Notes: generated by a model not told the origin, from the sequence alone. Positions 23,392 through 32,289 are shown, counted from the stretch's first letter. The stretch: DNA of 32,289 nucleotides from an uncultured Fusobacterium sp. (GCA_900543175.1 UQQO01000009.1:1-32289), one strand, 5' to 3'. Translations and numbers: made by a program.

Positions 23392-23550
23392 AATATCAGC
23401 TAAATTCCATGTCAAAGAATAAAGAGAGAGTAAAACTCATCTGACTAAAATTCCGAAACTCGACTTCGTCTCAAACACGTCGGAATTTTTAGCGTCAGAT
23501 TTCGTAACTCTCTCTAATATTCTTCTCCAAATTCCATTTTAGCTGATATT
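23392..23550. repeat. 159-bp imperfect palindrome with 13-bp perfect ends (MITE-like)
   Basis: AATATCAGCTAAA (23392-23404) is the exact reverse complement of 23538-23550. Inward, further matched blocks follow in order on both arms: AGAATA, AGAGAGAGT, ATCTGAC and TAAAATTCCGA, with small insertions. The centre (23457-23482) holds a GACTTCGTC turn. The whole could fold into one ~65-bp broken stem. Terminal inverted repeats, lack of coding content and size fit a non-autonomous transposable element or dispersed hairpin repeat; no target-site duplication is obvious at the edges. Confidence 0.8.
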
Positions 23551-23578
23551 AGGAGAAGAAAAATAAATCATAGTTTGA

Positions 23579-24070
23579 TTATTTTCTAGCACAATCAGTG
23601 GCAGAACCAACTAAAATTTCAAGTCCATGGTTAAGGGTAGAGATAATATACTCTAAAGATTCTCTTACAGCTTTAGGGCTTCCAGGAAGATTGATTATAA
23701 GAGTGTCCTTTCTAATACCAGCAGCAGCTCTTGAAAGCATAGCTCTCTTTGTAATAGTCATTGAGTAAGCTCTAATAGCTTCAGGGATTCCAGGAACAAC
23801 TTTCTCACAAACTTCTAATGTAGCTTCAGGAGTTACATCCCTTTTAGAAAAACCAGTTCCCCCAGTAGTGATTACTAGATCAGCAAGATTGCTATCACAG
23901 ATATTTTTTAATGTATCCTTTATTAAAGAGTACTCATCAGGAATTATAATTTTTTCATTAATAGTATAATTGTTTTCTAATAAAATTTCTTCAATAACAT
24001 TAGAGGAAATATCCTCTCTCTTACCTCTATATCCTTTATCGCTCATGCAAACAATAGCAGCTCTAAACAT
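23579..24070 (-). CDS. moaB: Molybdenum cofactor protein MoaB/MogA
   Basis: A 163-residue protein of the MoaB/MogA family, which adenylates molybdopterin before molybdate insertion. Family marks are TTGGTGFSKRDVTPEAT (the nucleotide/molybdopterin site) and the later LINLPGSPKAVRESLEYI. AAAGGACGTG lies upstream of the ATG. It is transcribed leftward from 24134-24106, divergent from the ModA-like gene and moaC, so cofactor genes meet here head to head. MoaB and MogA cannot be told apart by eye. Confidence 0.92.
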   Translation of the reverse strand: MFRAAIVCMSDKGYRGKREDISSNVIEEILLENNYTINEKIIIPDEYSLIKDTLKNICDSNLADLVITTGGTGFSKRDVTPEATLEVCEKVVPGIPEAIRAYSMTITKRAMLSRAAAGIRKDTLIINLPGSPKAVRESLEYIISTLNHGLEILVGSATDCARK

Positions 24071-24105
24071 ATTATCACGTCCTTTTAATTTTTATTTATA
24101 TATGA

Positions 24106-24134
24106 ATTTTAAAGCATAAGATAGAAAAGTTCAA
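24106..24134 (-). promoter_or_regulatory. Promoter of moaB
   Basis: Reading leftward, TTGAAC (24134-24129) and TAAAAT (24111-24106) are 17 nt apart, 36 nt before the start codon. Confidence 0.7.
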
Positions 24135-24151
24135 GTGAGATTGCTTGATAT

Positions 24152-24186
24152 ATTATCTAAAATTTGTTAAAATTGTTTCAGATAAT
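24152..24186. promoter_or_regulatory. Inverted repeat in the moaB/modA-like divergent region
   Basis: ATTATCT (24152-24158) and AGATAAT (24180-24186) are perfect 7-bp inverted repeats around 21 nt, ending 22 nt before the ModA-like gene. It could be an operator or an RNA hairpin. It does not resemble the ModE site or the Moco riboswitch. Confidence 0.3.
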
Positions 24187-24207
24187 AGGAGAAATTGAGG
24201 TGGAAAA

Positions 24208-24999
24208 ATGAAGAAAAAATCAATCTTTATTTTGATTATAAATATATTGTTTGTTTTCTTTTTAGGTTGTGCAAAAGAGGATAAAAAAGTTATTACTGTA
24301 GGAGCAGAGATAAGTTTAAAAGACTCTCTTAATCAAATAGTAGAACAGTTTCAACAATCAAATAAAAATATTATAGTTAATATTGAATTTGATGCTTCTA
24401 AACTTTTAAGGAAACAAGCTTCTAAAGGAACAAATTTAGATTTAATTATCTTGGCCTCTAAAGATGATATGGAGGAGTTAGAAAAAGCTAAGGTAATCAC
24501 AGAGAGTAAAGAGATTTTAGAAAACAATATGATTGTAGCAGGAAGAAAAAAAATCGATAAGTTAGAAGAGATAAAAGGATATAGAGTGGCAATAGGGGAT
24601 CCTGAATATTCTCCTGCTGGAGTTTATTCAATAGAGATTTTAAAAAATTCACAGCTATTTGAAGAGATAAAACCAGATATAGTATTAGCTAGAGATGTAA
24701 GAAGTGCAATGCAGTATGTGGATTTATATGAGGTAGATTATGCTTTTATCTATAAAACAGAGAGTAAGGTTATGAAAAATGCTCAAATAGTTTATGAAAT
24801 TCCTAATGAACTTCATTCACCAATAATATATAGTTGTGGAATATTAAGTGGAAAAGAGAGTGAGGAGATAAAGAGTTTTTATAAGTTTTTAGGGAATGGC
24901 AATTCAAGAGAGATATTCTTAAAACATGGATTTAAAGTTTTAGATCCTAGAAATAAGATAAATGTTGAAAAAATGAAAAATAAAGGGGAGAAAAAATAA
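24208..24999 (+). CDS. ModA-like substrate-binding lipoprotein
   Basis: A 263-residue secreted lipoprotein. The signal sequence ends in FFLGC with Cys21 as lipid-anchor. The rest is a periplasmic-binding-protein type 2 fold like Mod[45 protein letters not shown], and ATP-independent ligand-site stretches [17 protein letters not shown] and [23 protein letters not shown]. In the ModA family these bind molybdate or tungstate for ModBC uptake. No modB or modC follows; the next gene is moaC, 2 nt downstream. Molybdate binding is likely from context, but another oxyanion is possible. Confidence 0.85.
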   Translation: MKKKSIFILIINILFVFFLGCAKEDKKVITVGAEISLKDSLNQIVEQFQQSNKNIIVNIEFDASKLLRKQASKGTNLDLIILASKDDMEELEKAKVITESKEILENNMIVAGRKKIDKLEEIKGYRVAIGDPEYSPAGVYSIEILKNSQLFEEIKPDIVLARDVRSAMQYVDLYEVDYAFIYKTESKVMKNAQIVYEIPNELHSPIIYSCGILSGKESEEIKSFYKFLGNGNSREIFLKHGFKVLDPRNKINVEKMKNKGEKK

Positions 25000-25001
25000 A
25001 A

Positions 25002-25469
25002 ATGGATTTTACACATTTTAATGAAAATGGAATGGCTAGAATGGTAGATGTAAGTGAAAAAAATGAAACTCAAAGAAAAGCTACTGCTAGAGGATATATA
25101 AAGATGGCAGAGACTACTATTGAAGCTATAAAAGAGAGAAAATTAAAAAAGGGAGATGTACTTTCAGTTGCTCAAGTTGGGGGAATATGTGGAGCTAAAA
25201 AAACTTGGGATCTGATACCTATGTGTCACAATATTCTATTGACAGGGGCAGATATAAACTTTGAGATAGATAGTGATAGAGTTTGGATAGAGGCAACAGT
25301 TAAAACAACTGGAAAAACAGGAGTTGAAATGGAAGCTCTAACAGCAGTTAGTGTAGCAGCTTTAACAATATATGATATGTGTAAGGCAATAGATAAACAT
25401 ATGGTTATAGGAGATATAAAGCTTATAAGTAAAACTGGTGGGAAAAGCGATTTTTTATTAAAAGATTAA
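25002..25469 (+). CDS. moaC: Cyclic pyranopterin monophosphate synthase MoaC
   Basis: A 155-residue enzyme that, after MoaA, forms cyclic pyranopterin monophosphate in molybdenum cofactor synthesis. The signature [12 protein letters not shown] matches the K-x-T-x2-LIP-x-CH family motif, preceded by [12 protein letters not shown] and followed by [30 protein letters not shown]. It starts 2 nt after the ModA-like gene, with GGGGAG upstream inside that gene's end. A terminator follows. moaA, moaD, moaE and moeA are not in the window. Confidence 0.95.
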   Translation: MDFTHFNENGMARMVDVSEKNETQRKATARGYIKMAETTIEAIKERKLKKGDVLSVAQVGGICGAKKTWDLIPMCHNILLTGADINFEIDSDRVWIEATVKTTGKTGVEMEALTAVSVAALTIYDMCKAIDKHMVIGDIKLISKTGGKSDFLLKD

Positions 25470-25479
25470 CAGAATTTCT

Positions 25480-25527
25480 AATTGATTATTGGGGATAAAA
25501 TAATTTATTCTTAATAATCAATTTTTT
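25480..25527 (+). terminator. Terminator after moaC
   Basis: AATTGATTATT pairs with AATAATCAATT across a spacer that itself can pair (GATAAA with TTTATTC), followed by seven T. Confidence 0.82.
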
Positions 25528-25570
25528 TATCTCTTCTTTTCGGATAAGTAACTGGAAAGAACTTTTTAGA

Positions 25571-25599
25571 TTGAAAGGGAAGATAAAATAATGTATAAT
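25571..25599 (+). promoter_or_regulatory. Promoter of ktrBA
   Basis: TTGAAA (25571-25576) and TATAAT (25594-25599) are 17 nt apart, 48 nt before ktrB. Confidence 0.82.
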
Positions 25600-25647
25600 T
25601 AATAAGGTAAAAAATATATAAAGTTAGAAAAAAGGAGAAACAAAAAA

Positions 25648-26985
25648 ATGAGTTTAGAATATTTTAACAAACTATCTCCTTCAAGAAAATTGATAATAGG
25701 GTTCCTATTGGCTATTATAATTGGAACACTATTATTAATGATGCCCTTTTCTCTAAATGAAGGTGAAAGTTTAGATTTTCTAGAATCTATGTTTACAATA
25801 GTTTCTGCAATTTGTGTTACAGGATTGACAGTAGTAGATGTAAGTAAAGTTTTTAATCCAATAGGAGATTTGATAATACTATTTTTTATCCAACTTGGTG
25901 GATTAGGAGTAATGACCTTTTCTTCAATTATCTTTATGGTAATGGGAAAAAGAATGACTTTTCATGAAAGAGAGTTGTTAAAAGAGGAAAGAAATGCAGA
26001 TAGCAGTGGAGAGATATCTAATTTTATAAGAAAACTTCTTTTAACAGTTTTTGTAATTGAAAGTATAGGAGCATTGATTTTAGCTTGGGAATTTTCTAAG
26101 GAGATGCCTTTGAATAAAGCTTTATTCTTTGGAGTATTTCACTCAGTTTCAGCCTTTTGTAATGCTGGATTTGCTCTTTTTTCAACAAACTTAGAGGCAT
26201 ATAAAGCTAACCCTGTTATTAATTTAACAATAGCTTATCTTATAACTCTTGGAGGAATAGGATTTGCAGTTATTAGTTCAGTAATAATGGTTATAAGAAA
26301 AGGAGTAGATAGATTTAATCTTACTTCAAAAGTTGCAATTATAATATCTATGATTCTTACTTTTGGAGGGATGATTGTATTTTTTATTTTAGAGTATTCA
26401 AATCCAACAACTTTAGGGGATCTAAATTTCTTTCAAAAGATTTTAGCTTCATATTTCCAAAGTGTAACTTTAAGAACAGCAGGATTTAATACAATACCAT
26501 TAAAAGATTTGAGAGCAGCAACTATTTTTATCTGCTGTATTCTTATGTTTATTGGAGCTTCTCCAGGATCGACAGGAGGAGGAATTAAAACTACAACTTT
26601 TGGAATAATTCTGTTTTATGTAATAGGAATAGTAAAAAAGAGAGAGAGCATTGAGATTTTTAATAGAAGATTAGATTGGGAAGTAATGAATAGAGCTTTA
26701 GCAATCTTAGTTTTAGCATTGACTTATGTCAGTGTAATAATAACTTTACTATTAATAATTGAGGATTTTCCTGTTGAAGAGATTATTTTTGAAGTTATTT
26801 CAGCCTTTGGAACAGTAGGATTGACTTTAGGAATAACACCAGAACTATCTTCTATATCTAAGCTATTGATTATAGTAACAATGTTTGTAGGAAGATTGGG
26901 ACCTTTAACATTTGCACTAGCTATAGGTGAAGATAAGAAAAAAGCATTGATAAAATATCCTAAAGAGAATATTCTAGTAGGATAA
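25648..26985 (+). CDS. ktrB: Potassium uptake protein KtrB/TrkH
   Basis: A 445-residue K+ translocating membrane subunit with four M1-P-M2 repeats. The selectivity-filter glycines are visible in each pore loop: CVTGLTV, FCNAGFALF, RTAGFNTI and GTVGLTL. The SPGSTGGGIKTTTFG stretch is the intramembrane gating loop of KtrB/TrkH. Length (about 450) fits KtrB better than the longer TrkH. GGAG lies 12-15 nt before the ATG. ktrA follows after 14 nt. The family couples K+ uptake to Na+ or works as a gated channel. Confidence 0.93.
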   Translation: MSLEYFNKLSPSRKLIIGFLLAIIIGTLLLMMPFSLNEGESLDFLESMFTIVSAICVTGLTVVDVSKVFNPIGDLIILFFIQLGGLGVMTFSSIIFMVMGKRMTFHERELLKEERNADSSGEISNFIRKLLLTVFVIESIGALILAWEFSKEMPLNKALFFGVFHSVSAFCNAGFALFSTNLEAYKANPVINLTIAYLITLGGIGFAVISSVIMVIRKGVDRFNLTSKVAIIISMILTFGGMIVFFILEYSNPTTLGDLNFFQKILASYFQSVTLRTAGFNTIPLKDLRAATIFICCILMFIGASPGSTGGGIKTTTFGIILFYVIGIVKKRESIEIFNRRLDWEVMNRALAILVLALTYVSVIITLLLIIEDFPVEEIIFEVISAFGTVGLTLGITPELSSISKLLIIVTMFVGRLGPLTFALAIGEDKKKALIKYPKENILVG

Positions 26986-26999
26986 GATTTGGAGGAAAA

Positions 27000-27656
27000 A
27001 TGAGAGAGTATTTAGTAGTAGGACTTGGGAGATTTGGAACAAGTATAGCCCAAACTTTATATGAATCTAATGAGGAAGTATTGGCTATTGATGTAGATGA
27101 AGAATTGATACAAGAGGCTATAAATGGAAATATAGTTGATAATGCAGTAATTGTTGATGCAACAGATATGAAAAGCTTAAAGGAATTAGGAGTTAGCAAC
27201 TATGATGTTGCCTTTGTTTGTACTGGAGATGTTGAGGCTAGTATTATGATAACTCTTAATCTAAAAGAGCTAGGAATAGAAAAGATTATTGCTAAGGCAA
27301 ATAGTAAAAGTCATGGAAAGGTTTTAGCTAAGATAGGAGCTACTAAGGTAATCTATCCAGAAGAGTATATGGGAAGAAGAGTTGCTCAACTTGCTATGGA
27401 GCCTAATATGATAGAACATCTGAGATTCTCTTCAGAGTTTCTACTGTTAGAGGTAAAAGCACCATCAGTATTCTGGGGAAAAACTTTGATACAATTGGAT
27501 ATTAGAAAGAAATACAATGTAAATATTGTTGGAATCAAAAAAGAAAATCAACCTTTGACACCTAACCCATCAGCAGAGAGTTTGATTGAAAAAGGGGATA
27601 TTCTTTTGGTAATTACAGATACTAAAACAGCTGATTATTTAGAAAATTTAAAGTAA
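27000..27656 (+). CDS. ktrA: Potassium uptake regulatory subunit KtrA/TrkA
   Basis: A 218-residue cytoplasmic gating ring subunit. The RCK-N domain has the Rossmann motif VVGLGRFGTSIA and the acidic strand end LAIDVDEE that binds nucleotide; RCK-C follows from about residue 140 (FLLLEVKAPSVFWGKTLIQLDIRKKYNVNIVGI...). A single RCK pair, not two, marks the KtrA type. GGAGG precedes the ATG. It is co-transcribed with ktrB; no terminator follows, so transcription may continue into mnmG. Confidence 0.93.
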   Translation: MREYLVVGLGRFGTSIAQTLYESNEEVLAIDVDEELIQEAINGNIVDNAVIVDATDMKSLKELGVSNYDVAFVCTGDVEASIMITLNLKELGIEKIIAKANSKSHGKVLAKIGATKVIYPEEYMGRRVAQLAMEPNMIEHLRFSSEFLLLEVKAPSVFWGKTLIQLDIRKKYNVNIVGIKKENQPLTPNPSAESLIEKGDILLVITDTKTADYLENLK

Positions 27657-27684
27657 TTAATTTATAGATTTTTAGGAGGAAAAA

Positions 27685-29574
27685 ATGCAAAATTATGATG
27701 TTATTGTAGTAGGGGCAGGTCATGCAGGTTGTGAAGCCGCTTTAGCAGCAGCAAGAATGGGGGCTAAAACAGCTATTTTTACAATAACTCTTGATAATAT
27801 AGGAGTCATGTCTTGTAACCCATCTTTAGGAGGACCAGCAAAATCACACTTAGTTAGAGAAATAGATGCACTAGGTGGAGAGATGGGAAGAAATATAGAT
27901 AAGACTTTTATTCAAATAAGAGTGCTTAATACTAAAAAAGGACCAGCAGTTAGAGCATTAAGAGCTCAAGCAGATAAAGTAAGATATAGTAAAGAGATGA
28001 AAAAAACAATTGAAAATTGTGAGAATCTATGCTCTATTCAAGGAATGGTTACTGATATAGTAGTTGAAGATGGAAAAGTAATAGGAGTTAAAACAAGAGA
28101 GGGTGTAGAGTATAGAGCTAAATATGTAATTATAGCCACAGGAACATTTATGAGAGGGCTTATTCATATTGGAGATAAACATTTTAGCGGAGGAAGAATG
28201 GGAGAACTTTCTTCAGATGATCTACCACTATCATTGGAAAAAGCTGGATTAAAACTTGCTAGATTTAAAACTGGAACACCTTCGAGAATAGATGCAAGAA
28301 GTATAGATTTTTCAAAAGTTGAAGAGCAACCAGGAGAATATGATGAGATACTAAAATTCTCTACTAGAACACCAGATGAAGAGTTGATAGGAAGAAAACA
28401 AATTTCTTGTTATATAACTCATACAAATGAAACAGTTCACAATATTATAAAGAGCAATAAAGATAGATCACCTCTATTTAATGGAACAATTCATGGAACA
28501 GGACCAAGATATTGTCCTTCAATAGAGGATAAAGTATTTAGATACACAGATAAAAATCAACACCATCTTTTCCTTGAAAGAGAGGGGTATGATACAAATG
28601 AGATCTATTTAGGTGGGTTATCATCTTCACTACCAACAGATGTACAAGATGGAATGATAAAAAATATAGAGGGATTGGAAAATGCTCATATTATGAGATA
28701 TGCTTATGCTATAGAGTATGATTATATTCCACCTCAAGAGATAAAATATAGCTTAGAAAGTAAAACAGTAGAAAACTTGTTCCTTGCTGGACAGATAAAT
28801 GGAACATCTGGATATGAAGAGGCAGGAGCACAAGGGCTTATAGCAGGAATCAATGCTGTTAGAAAAATGCAAGGAAAAGAACCTGTAATCTTAGACAGAG
28901 CAGATTCATATATTGGAACATTGATAGATGATTTAGTTTCTAAGGGGACAAATGAGCCATATAGAATGTTTACAGCTAGAAGTGAGTATAGACTTCTTTT
29001 AAGAGAGGATAATGCAGATTTAAGACTTTCTAAAATAGGATATGAGATAGGATTACTTCCAGAGGAAGAGTATAAAAGAGTTGTAAAAAAAGAGCAAGAT
29101 GTAGAGAGAATAAAAGATATTTTAGAAAAAAATTATGTTGGACCAAGTAACCCAAGAGTAAATGAGGTATTGAGAAAATATAATGAGGCAGAATTAAAAG
29201 ATGGATGTACATATTTTGAGCTTTTAAGAAGACCAGAGGTAAAATATAGTGATATAAAATATATAGCTGAAGGAGCAGGGCTTGATTTAGGAGAAGAGTG
29301 TCCAAAGGATACAGAGTATCAAGTAGAGGTTCAAGTTAAATACTCAGGATATATTGAGAGATCTATGAAGATGATAGAAAAACATAAAGGACTTGAAAAT
29401 AAAAAGATACCTGCTGATATTGACTACGATTCAATGGAAAACATTCCAAAGGAAGCAAAGGATAAATTAAAGAGTGTAAGACCATACAATATAGGGCAAG
29501 CATCAAGAATCTCTGGAGTATCTCCAGCAGATATACAAGTACTTTTAATATACTTAAAGACAAGGGGTAACTAA
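27685..29574 (+). CDS. mnmG: tRNA uridine-5-carboxymethylaminomethyl modification enzyme MnmG
   Basis: A 629-residue FAD enzyme that with MnmE forms the cmnm5U34 modification of tRNAs reading A/G-ending codons. The FAD site is [19 protein letters not shown]; other signatures are [36 protein letters not shown] and the C-terminal [15 protein letters not shown] and [17 protein letters not shown] region. Full length for the family. AGGAGG precedes the ATG. It is followed after one nucleotide by rsmG, the classic gidA-gidB pair. Confidence 0.97.
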   Translation: MQNYDVIVVGAGHAGCEAALAAARMGAKTAIFTITLDNIGVMSCNPSLGGPAKSHLVREIDALGGEMGRNIDKTFIQIRVLNTKKGPAVRALRAQADKVRYSKEMKKTIENCENLCSIQGMVTDIVVEDGKVIGVKTREGVEYRAKYVIIATGTFMRGLIHIGDKHFSGGRMGELSSDDLPLSLEKAGLKLARFKTGTPSRIDARSIDFSKVEEQPGEYDEILKFSTRTPDEELIGRKQISCYITHTNETVHNIIKSNKDRSPLFNGTIHGTGPRYCPSIEDKVFRYTDKNQHHLFLEREGYDTNEIYLGGLSSSLPTDVQDGMIKNIEGLENAHIMRYAYAIEYDYIPPQEIKYSLESKTVENLFLAGQINGTSGYEEAGAQGLIAGINAVRKMQGKEPVILDRADSYIGTLIDDLVSKGTNEPYRMFTARSEYRLLLREDNADLRLSKIGYEIGLLPEEEYKRVVKKEQDVERIKDILEKNYVGPSNPRVNEVLRKYNEAELKDGCTYFELLRRPEVKYSDIKYIAEGAGLDLGEECPKDTEYQVEVQVKYSGYIERSMKMIEKHKGLENKKIPADIDYDSMENIPKEAKDKLKSVRPYNIGQASRISGVSPADIQVLLIYLKTRGN

Positions 29575-29575
29575 T

Positions 29576-30277
29576 ATGAGAGAATACCTTTTAGAAGGAA
29601 TAAAAAAAATAGGTTTAGAATATACAGAGGAAAAAGTAGATAACTTGATAAAGTATCTAAATCTGTTAGTTGAGTATAATTCTCATACTAACTTAACAGC
29701 AATAAGAGATGAGAAGGGAATAATAGAGAAACACTTTTTAGATTCTCTTTTACTTCAAAATCTGATCAAAGAGGGAACTGAAAAAGCTATAGATATAGGA
29801 ACAGGAGCTGGATTTCCAGGGATGGTTTTAGCTATTTTCAATCCAGAGATAGAGTTTACTTTAATGGATTCAATAGGAAAGAAAACTAAGTTTCTTCAAT
29901 TAGTAAAAGAAGAATTAAATCTGGAAAATGTAAATGTTGTTACTTCAAGAGCAGAAGATTACATAACTGATGAGAATAGAGAGAGCTACGATTTAGGATT
30001 GTGTAGAGGAGTTTCAAAACTTAGTACAATTTTAGAGTACATACTTCCTTTCTTAAAAATAGATGGTGAATTTCTTTCTCAAAAGATGGAAGGAACAGGA
30101 GAGGAGCAAGAGGCAACAAATGCTCTGAATATTTTAAAAGGTAGAATAGAAAATATCTATGACTTAAACCTTCCATATTGTAATGATCCTAGGGTAGTTA
30201 TTAGAATTAAGAAATATGAATCAAATGAGAAAAAATACCCAAGAAGAGCAGGAATACCTTTAAAAAGACCTCTATAA
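29576..30277 (+). CDS. rsmG: 16S rRNA (guanine527-N7)-methyltransferase RsmG
   Basis: A 233-residue SAM methyltransferase acting on G527 of 16S rRNA in the 530 loop; losses give low-level streptomycin resistance in other bacteria. The SAM site is AIDIGTGAGFPGMVLAI, with LMDSIGKKTKFLQ, VTSRAED and LCRGVSKLSTILEYILPFLK following. The end KYPRRAGIPLKRPL is typical. AAGGGGT lies before the ATG, which starts one nucleotide after the mnmG stop. Confidence 0.96.
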   Translation: MREYLLEGIKKIGLEYTEEKVDNLIKYLNLLVEYNSHTNLTAIRDEKGIIEKHFLDSLLLQNLIKEGTEKAIDIGTGAGFPGMVLAIFNPEIEFTLMDSIGKKTKFLQLVKEELNLENVNVVTSRAEDYITDENRESYDLGLCRGVSKLSTILEYILPFLKIDGEFLSQKMEGTGEEQEATNALNILKGRIENIYDLNLPYCNDPRVVIRIKKYESNEKKYPRRAGIPLKRPL

Positions 30278-30292
30278 TTGTAGGAGGATAAG

Positions 30293-32137
30293 ATGAAAGA
30301 GTTTTATCAAAAGAACAAGAAAAAAGTAATAACAATGTTAACAACTCTTTTTGTTTTTATTGGGGGATATTGGGCTGTGGTTTATCATCTTCCTAAAACA
30401 ATAGAAGTTATTGTTCAAATGGTTTTAGGAGCAACAATATCAAGTTCTTCAATAGAGTTTAAAGAGAATAAAATAGAGGTAAAAGATCTGAAAATTATCA
30501 ATAAAAAAGAGATAATTATAGATGCACCAAAGGTAGATATACTTTATTCTAAAAAATCTTTAGAAGATCTTAGAATAGAGGAGATAATAATTTATGACGG
30601 AATTGCCAATATAACTAGAGAAAAAAATGGTGATATAAATATAGTTGCAGCTTTTACAGGTGGAACTAAAGAAGAGAAAAATAAAGTTGAAACAGAGAAA
30701 GTTGAAGTAAAAAAAGAGGAAGTATATAAATCAGGAATTGCAGTGCCAATAGATAAAATAACTGCTATAAATGCTACAACAAATTTTACAGATCTTTCAT
30801 ATAGAAATCCGATAAAGGAAACAGCTTATAATACAAATGGATATCTAACTTTTAGTAAAGAAACTGGAATTGATATGGAGTTTACTGGTAGCAATGAGGG
30901 GCAGATTTACACTTATAAACTAAATACAAGTGAACAACCTTATGATATGGCAATAATCTTAAAAAATATCAATGTGAGAGATGATCTTTTACAATATGCC
31001 TATGATGGAGAAGAGGTAGATTTTAATGGTGGAAAGCTCAATTTAGATCTATCTATCTCTCCAAAGGGGATGTTTGGTGGAGCAGATTTTAAAGATGTAA
31101 CAGTAAGATATAAAGATTTAGATGCTGATGTAAAAGTTTTAGATGGAACAGTTGATTTTTTAGGTAAGAGAATAGAGGTAAAAGCTAATTATGAAATCTT
31201 TAAAACTAAGGATAAGTTTTTACTTGTATTTGATGAAAATGGAGAATTAAATATTAATTTTTCAGCTAGAGATATTTCATATGATGAATTAAAAAAATAT
31301 TCACTATTAAAGGATAAAAATCTACCACTAGAAAAAATTTTTATAGATGATGTTAAATTTAATATGAATCTGAATAAAGACAATGGTTTTTCAGTAACAA
31401 TTGATTATATTATAAAAAAATCTTTTGTAGAGAATCTTGAAATAGAAAATTTAAAAGGTAATTTTATCTACGATAAAGAGGGATTACATATAAAAAAATT
31501 AAATTCTATTTTAGGAATAAAAGATACAGGAATAAAAAAAGATCTCTCTTTAAAATTGGATTATATCAATAGTGAAGGAAATATAGATTTTTCTCTAAAT
31601 AATATAAAAGGAGTAAATGATTTTCTTCCAGATATTCAAGGAAGTTTTAACTTTGATACAGGAGAAGAGGATTTTAAATTTAATTTCATATCTAATATCT
31701 TAAAAGTGAGAGGAATATATTTTTCAAAAATAAATAAACTTTTGCTTTATAGAAATGGAAAATACTCTATTGAGTATAATTTAACAAAGAAAAATCTTGA
31801 AAAGGGTAGTGGAGTAATAGATATAAATCTATATGGAGCTAACCTTGCTCTTGATTTTATAGCTAAAAACAATAAGATTACAATTGATAAACTTATAGCT
31901 AAAGATGAAAATAAAGAGAAAGATAGTTTAATTTTAACTGGAGATATTGATCTAAATAAATTAGATTATAATCTTTTAGTTGAAGGGAATAATTTTAAAC
32001 TTAAAGAGAATGATCTAGAAATATTAACTACTCTTAAAGGTAAAATATATAAAAAGGCTGAAGAAACTGGAGTTAATTTAGATATAAAAGATTTTTCTTT
32101 GAAATATTTATTGCAGTATCAACATCTTTTACAATAA
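30293..32137 (+). CDS. AsmA/TamB-like membrane-anchored protein, 3' end replaced
   Basis: 614 codons. One N-terminal membrane helix (residues about 12-32) is followed by a long beta-rich periplasmic part with alternating hydrophobic residues. It opens with IEFKENKIEVKDLKIINKKE and IDAPKVDILYSKKSLEDLRIEEI, the N-terminal pattern of AsmA/TamB/YhdP-type proteins, which form lipid-conducting grooves between the two membranes. AGGAGG precedes the ATG, 15 nt after rsmG. The protein ends abruptly: the last ~15-20 codons, up to the stop at 32135, lie antisense to DNA encoding an SMC hinge. The true C-terminus is therefore probably missing, and the natural protein is likely longer. Confidence 0.75.
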   Translation: MKEFYQKNKKKVITMLTTLFVFIGGYWAVVYHLPKTIEVIVQMVLGATISSSSIEFKENKIEVKDLKIINKKEIIIDAPKVDILYSKKSLEDLRIEEIIIYDGIANITREKNGDINIVAAFTGGTKEEKNKVETEKVEVKKEEVYKSGIAVPIDKITAINATTNFTDLSYRNPIKETAYNTNGYLTFSKETGIDMEFTGSNEGQIYTYKLNTSEQPYDMAIILKNINVRDDLLQYAYDGEEVDFNGGKLNLDLSISPKGMFGGADFKDVTVRYKDLDADVKVLDGTVDFLGKRIEVKANYEIFKTKDKFLLVFDENGELNINFSARDISYDELKKYSLLKDKNLPLEKIFIDDVKFNMNLNKDNGFSVTIDYIIKKSFVENLEIENLKGNFIYDKEGLHIKKLNSILGIKDTGIKKDLSLKLDYINSEGNIDFSLNNIKGVNDFLPDIQGSFNFDTGEEDFKFNFISNILKVRGIYFSKINKLLLYRNGKYSIEYNLTKKNLEKGSGVIDINLYGANLALDFIAKNNKITIDKLIAKDENKEKDSLILTGDIDLNKLDYNLLVEGNNFKLKENDLEILTTLKGKIYKKAEETGVNLDIKDFSLKYLLQYQHLLQ

Positions 32138-32289
32138 GAAGATTTCCTAAAATCATATCCACAACTTTTTGATATCTCTTATCAAAATTTATAAGTTCAG
32201 AAGCTCTTCCAACAACTCCGTCAAAATTTGGCATCTCTTTTCTAGTAAAAGTTTTTATTGTATCAAGAGCAAGGAAAGAAGCTCTTCCC
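32073..32289 (-). pseudogene. smc: SMC hinge-domain fragment, antisense and truncated
   Basis: Reading leftward from 32288, an open frame gives GRASFLALDTIKTF..., then GVVGRASELINFDKRYQK and ILGNLLIVKDVDTAINISKKN, before a stop at 32075-32073. This matches the second half of the SMC hinge (GRATFLPLSTIK, GFVGIASELV, then LLG-L-x-x-D-L-x-x-A in B. subtilis SMC). After SKKN, where SMC proteins continue with a RVVTLEGD-type strand, the reading becomes unrelated (LLYLN, stop). The fragment starts outside the window and is cut near 32091, where it meets the AsmA-like gene on the opposite strand. Confidence 0.8.

Noticed and set aside
24071..24207. Molybdenum-cofactor riboswitch between moaB and the ModA-like gene
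   Set aside because: The region is short and lacks the conserved Moco aptamer core; only a 7-bp inverted repeat is visible.

Overview
The window looks like a chromosomal segment (or whole contig) from a Fusobacterium-like bacterium. The DNA is very AT-rich and codon use favours A/T-ending codons. Strong AGGAGG-type ribosome binding sites and TTGACA-17-TATAAT promoters sit beside Gram-negative envelope genes: an LPS inner-core cluster of heptosyltransferases, an OmpA-family lipoprotein and an AsmA/TamB-like protein. The regulation is Firmicute-like (lysine riboswitch, ZTP/pfl riboswitch, PerR, KtrAB potassium uptake). That mix fits Fusobacteriota. No phage, insertion sequence, plasmid or CRISPR gene is visible.

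Layout: (1) 1-2048, a lysine-riboswitch-controlled NhaC-family transporter. (2) 2109-3473, a GNAT acetyltransferase and an EamA permease. (3) 3474-3770, an intergenic region holding two tandem copies of a module made of direct-repeat operator, -10 element, 30-nt identical core and intrinsic terminator; these are read here as two paralogous small RNA genes of about 60 nt. (4) 3771-7528, AbgT-family transporter (-), membrane-anchored FMN-binding protein (+), patatin-like phospholipase (+), OmpA-family lipoprotein (-). (5) 7731-8350, a six-gene tRNA operon (Pro, Gly, Arg, His, Lys, Leu), then truA and a second GNAT gene. (6) 9593-10934, an oxidative-stress operon: perR with its own PerR box, superoxide reductase and two rubredoxins; then tRNA-Met. 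(7) 11230-18152, an overlapping operon for LPS core assembly (GT2 glycosyltransferase, three GT9 heptosyltransferases, heptose-kinase-like protein) running into recA, recX and plsC. (8) 18160-21471, pflB under a ZTP riboswitch with an additional downstream promoter, then pflA. (9) tsaD and a LysE-family exporter. (10) 23273-23578, structured non-coding DNA including a 159-bp imperfect palindrome with perfect 13-bp ends. (11) Molybdenum-cofactor genes: moaB (-), and an orphan ModA-like lipoprotein with moaC (+). (12) ktrB-ktrA. (13) mnmG-rsmG and an AsmA/TamB-like gene whose 3' end runs into an antisense fragment of the SMC hinge, so the last ~200 bp are a rearrangement or chimeric join.

Functional threads: amino-acid (lysine) import and export, fermentative pyruvate metabolism through the PFL system, peroxide/superoxide defence of an anaerobe, LPS core synthesis and tRNA modification (TruA, TsaD, MnmG). 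The most novel signal is the tandem candidate sRNA pair at 3490-3755.
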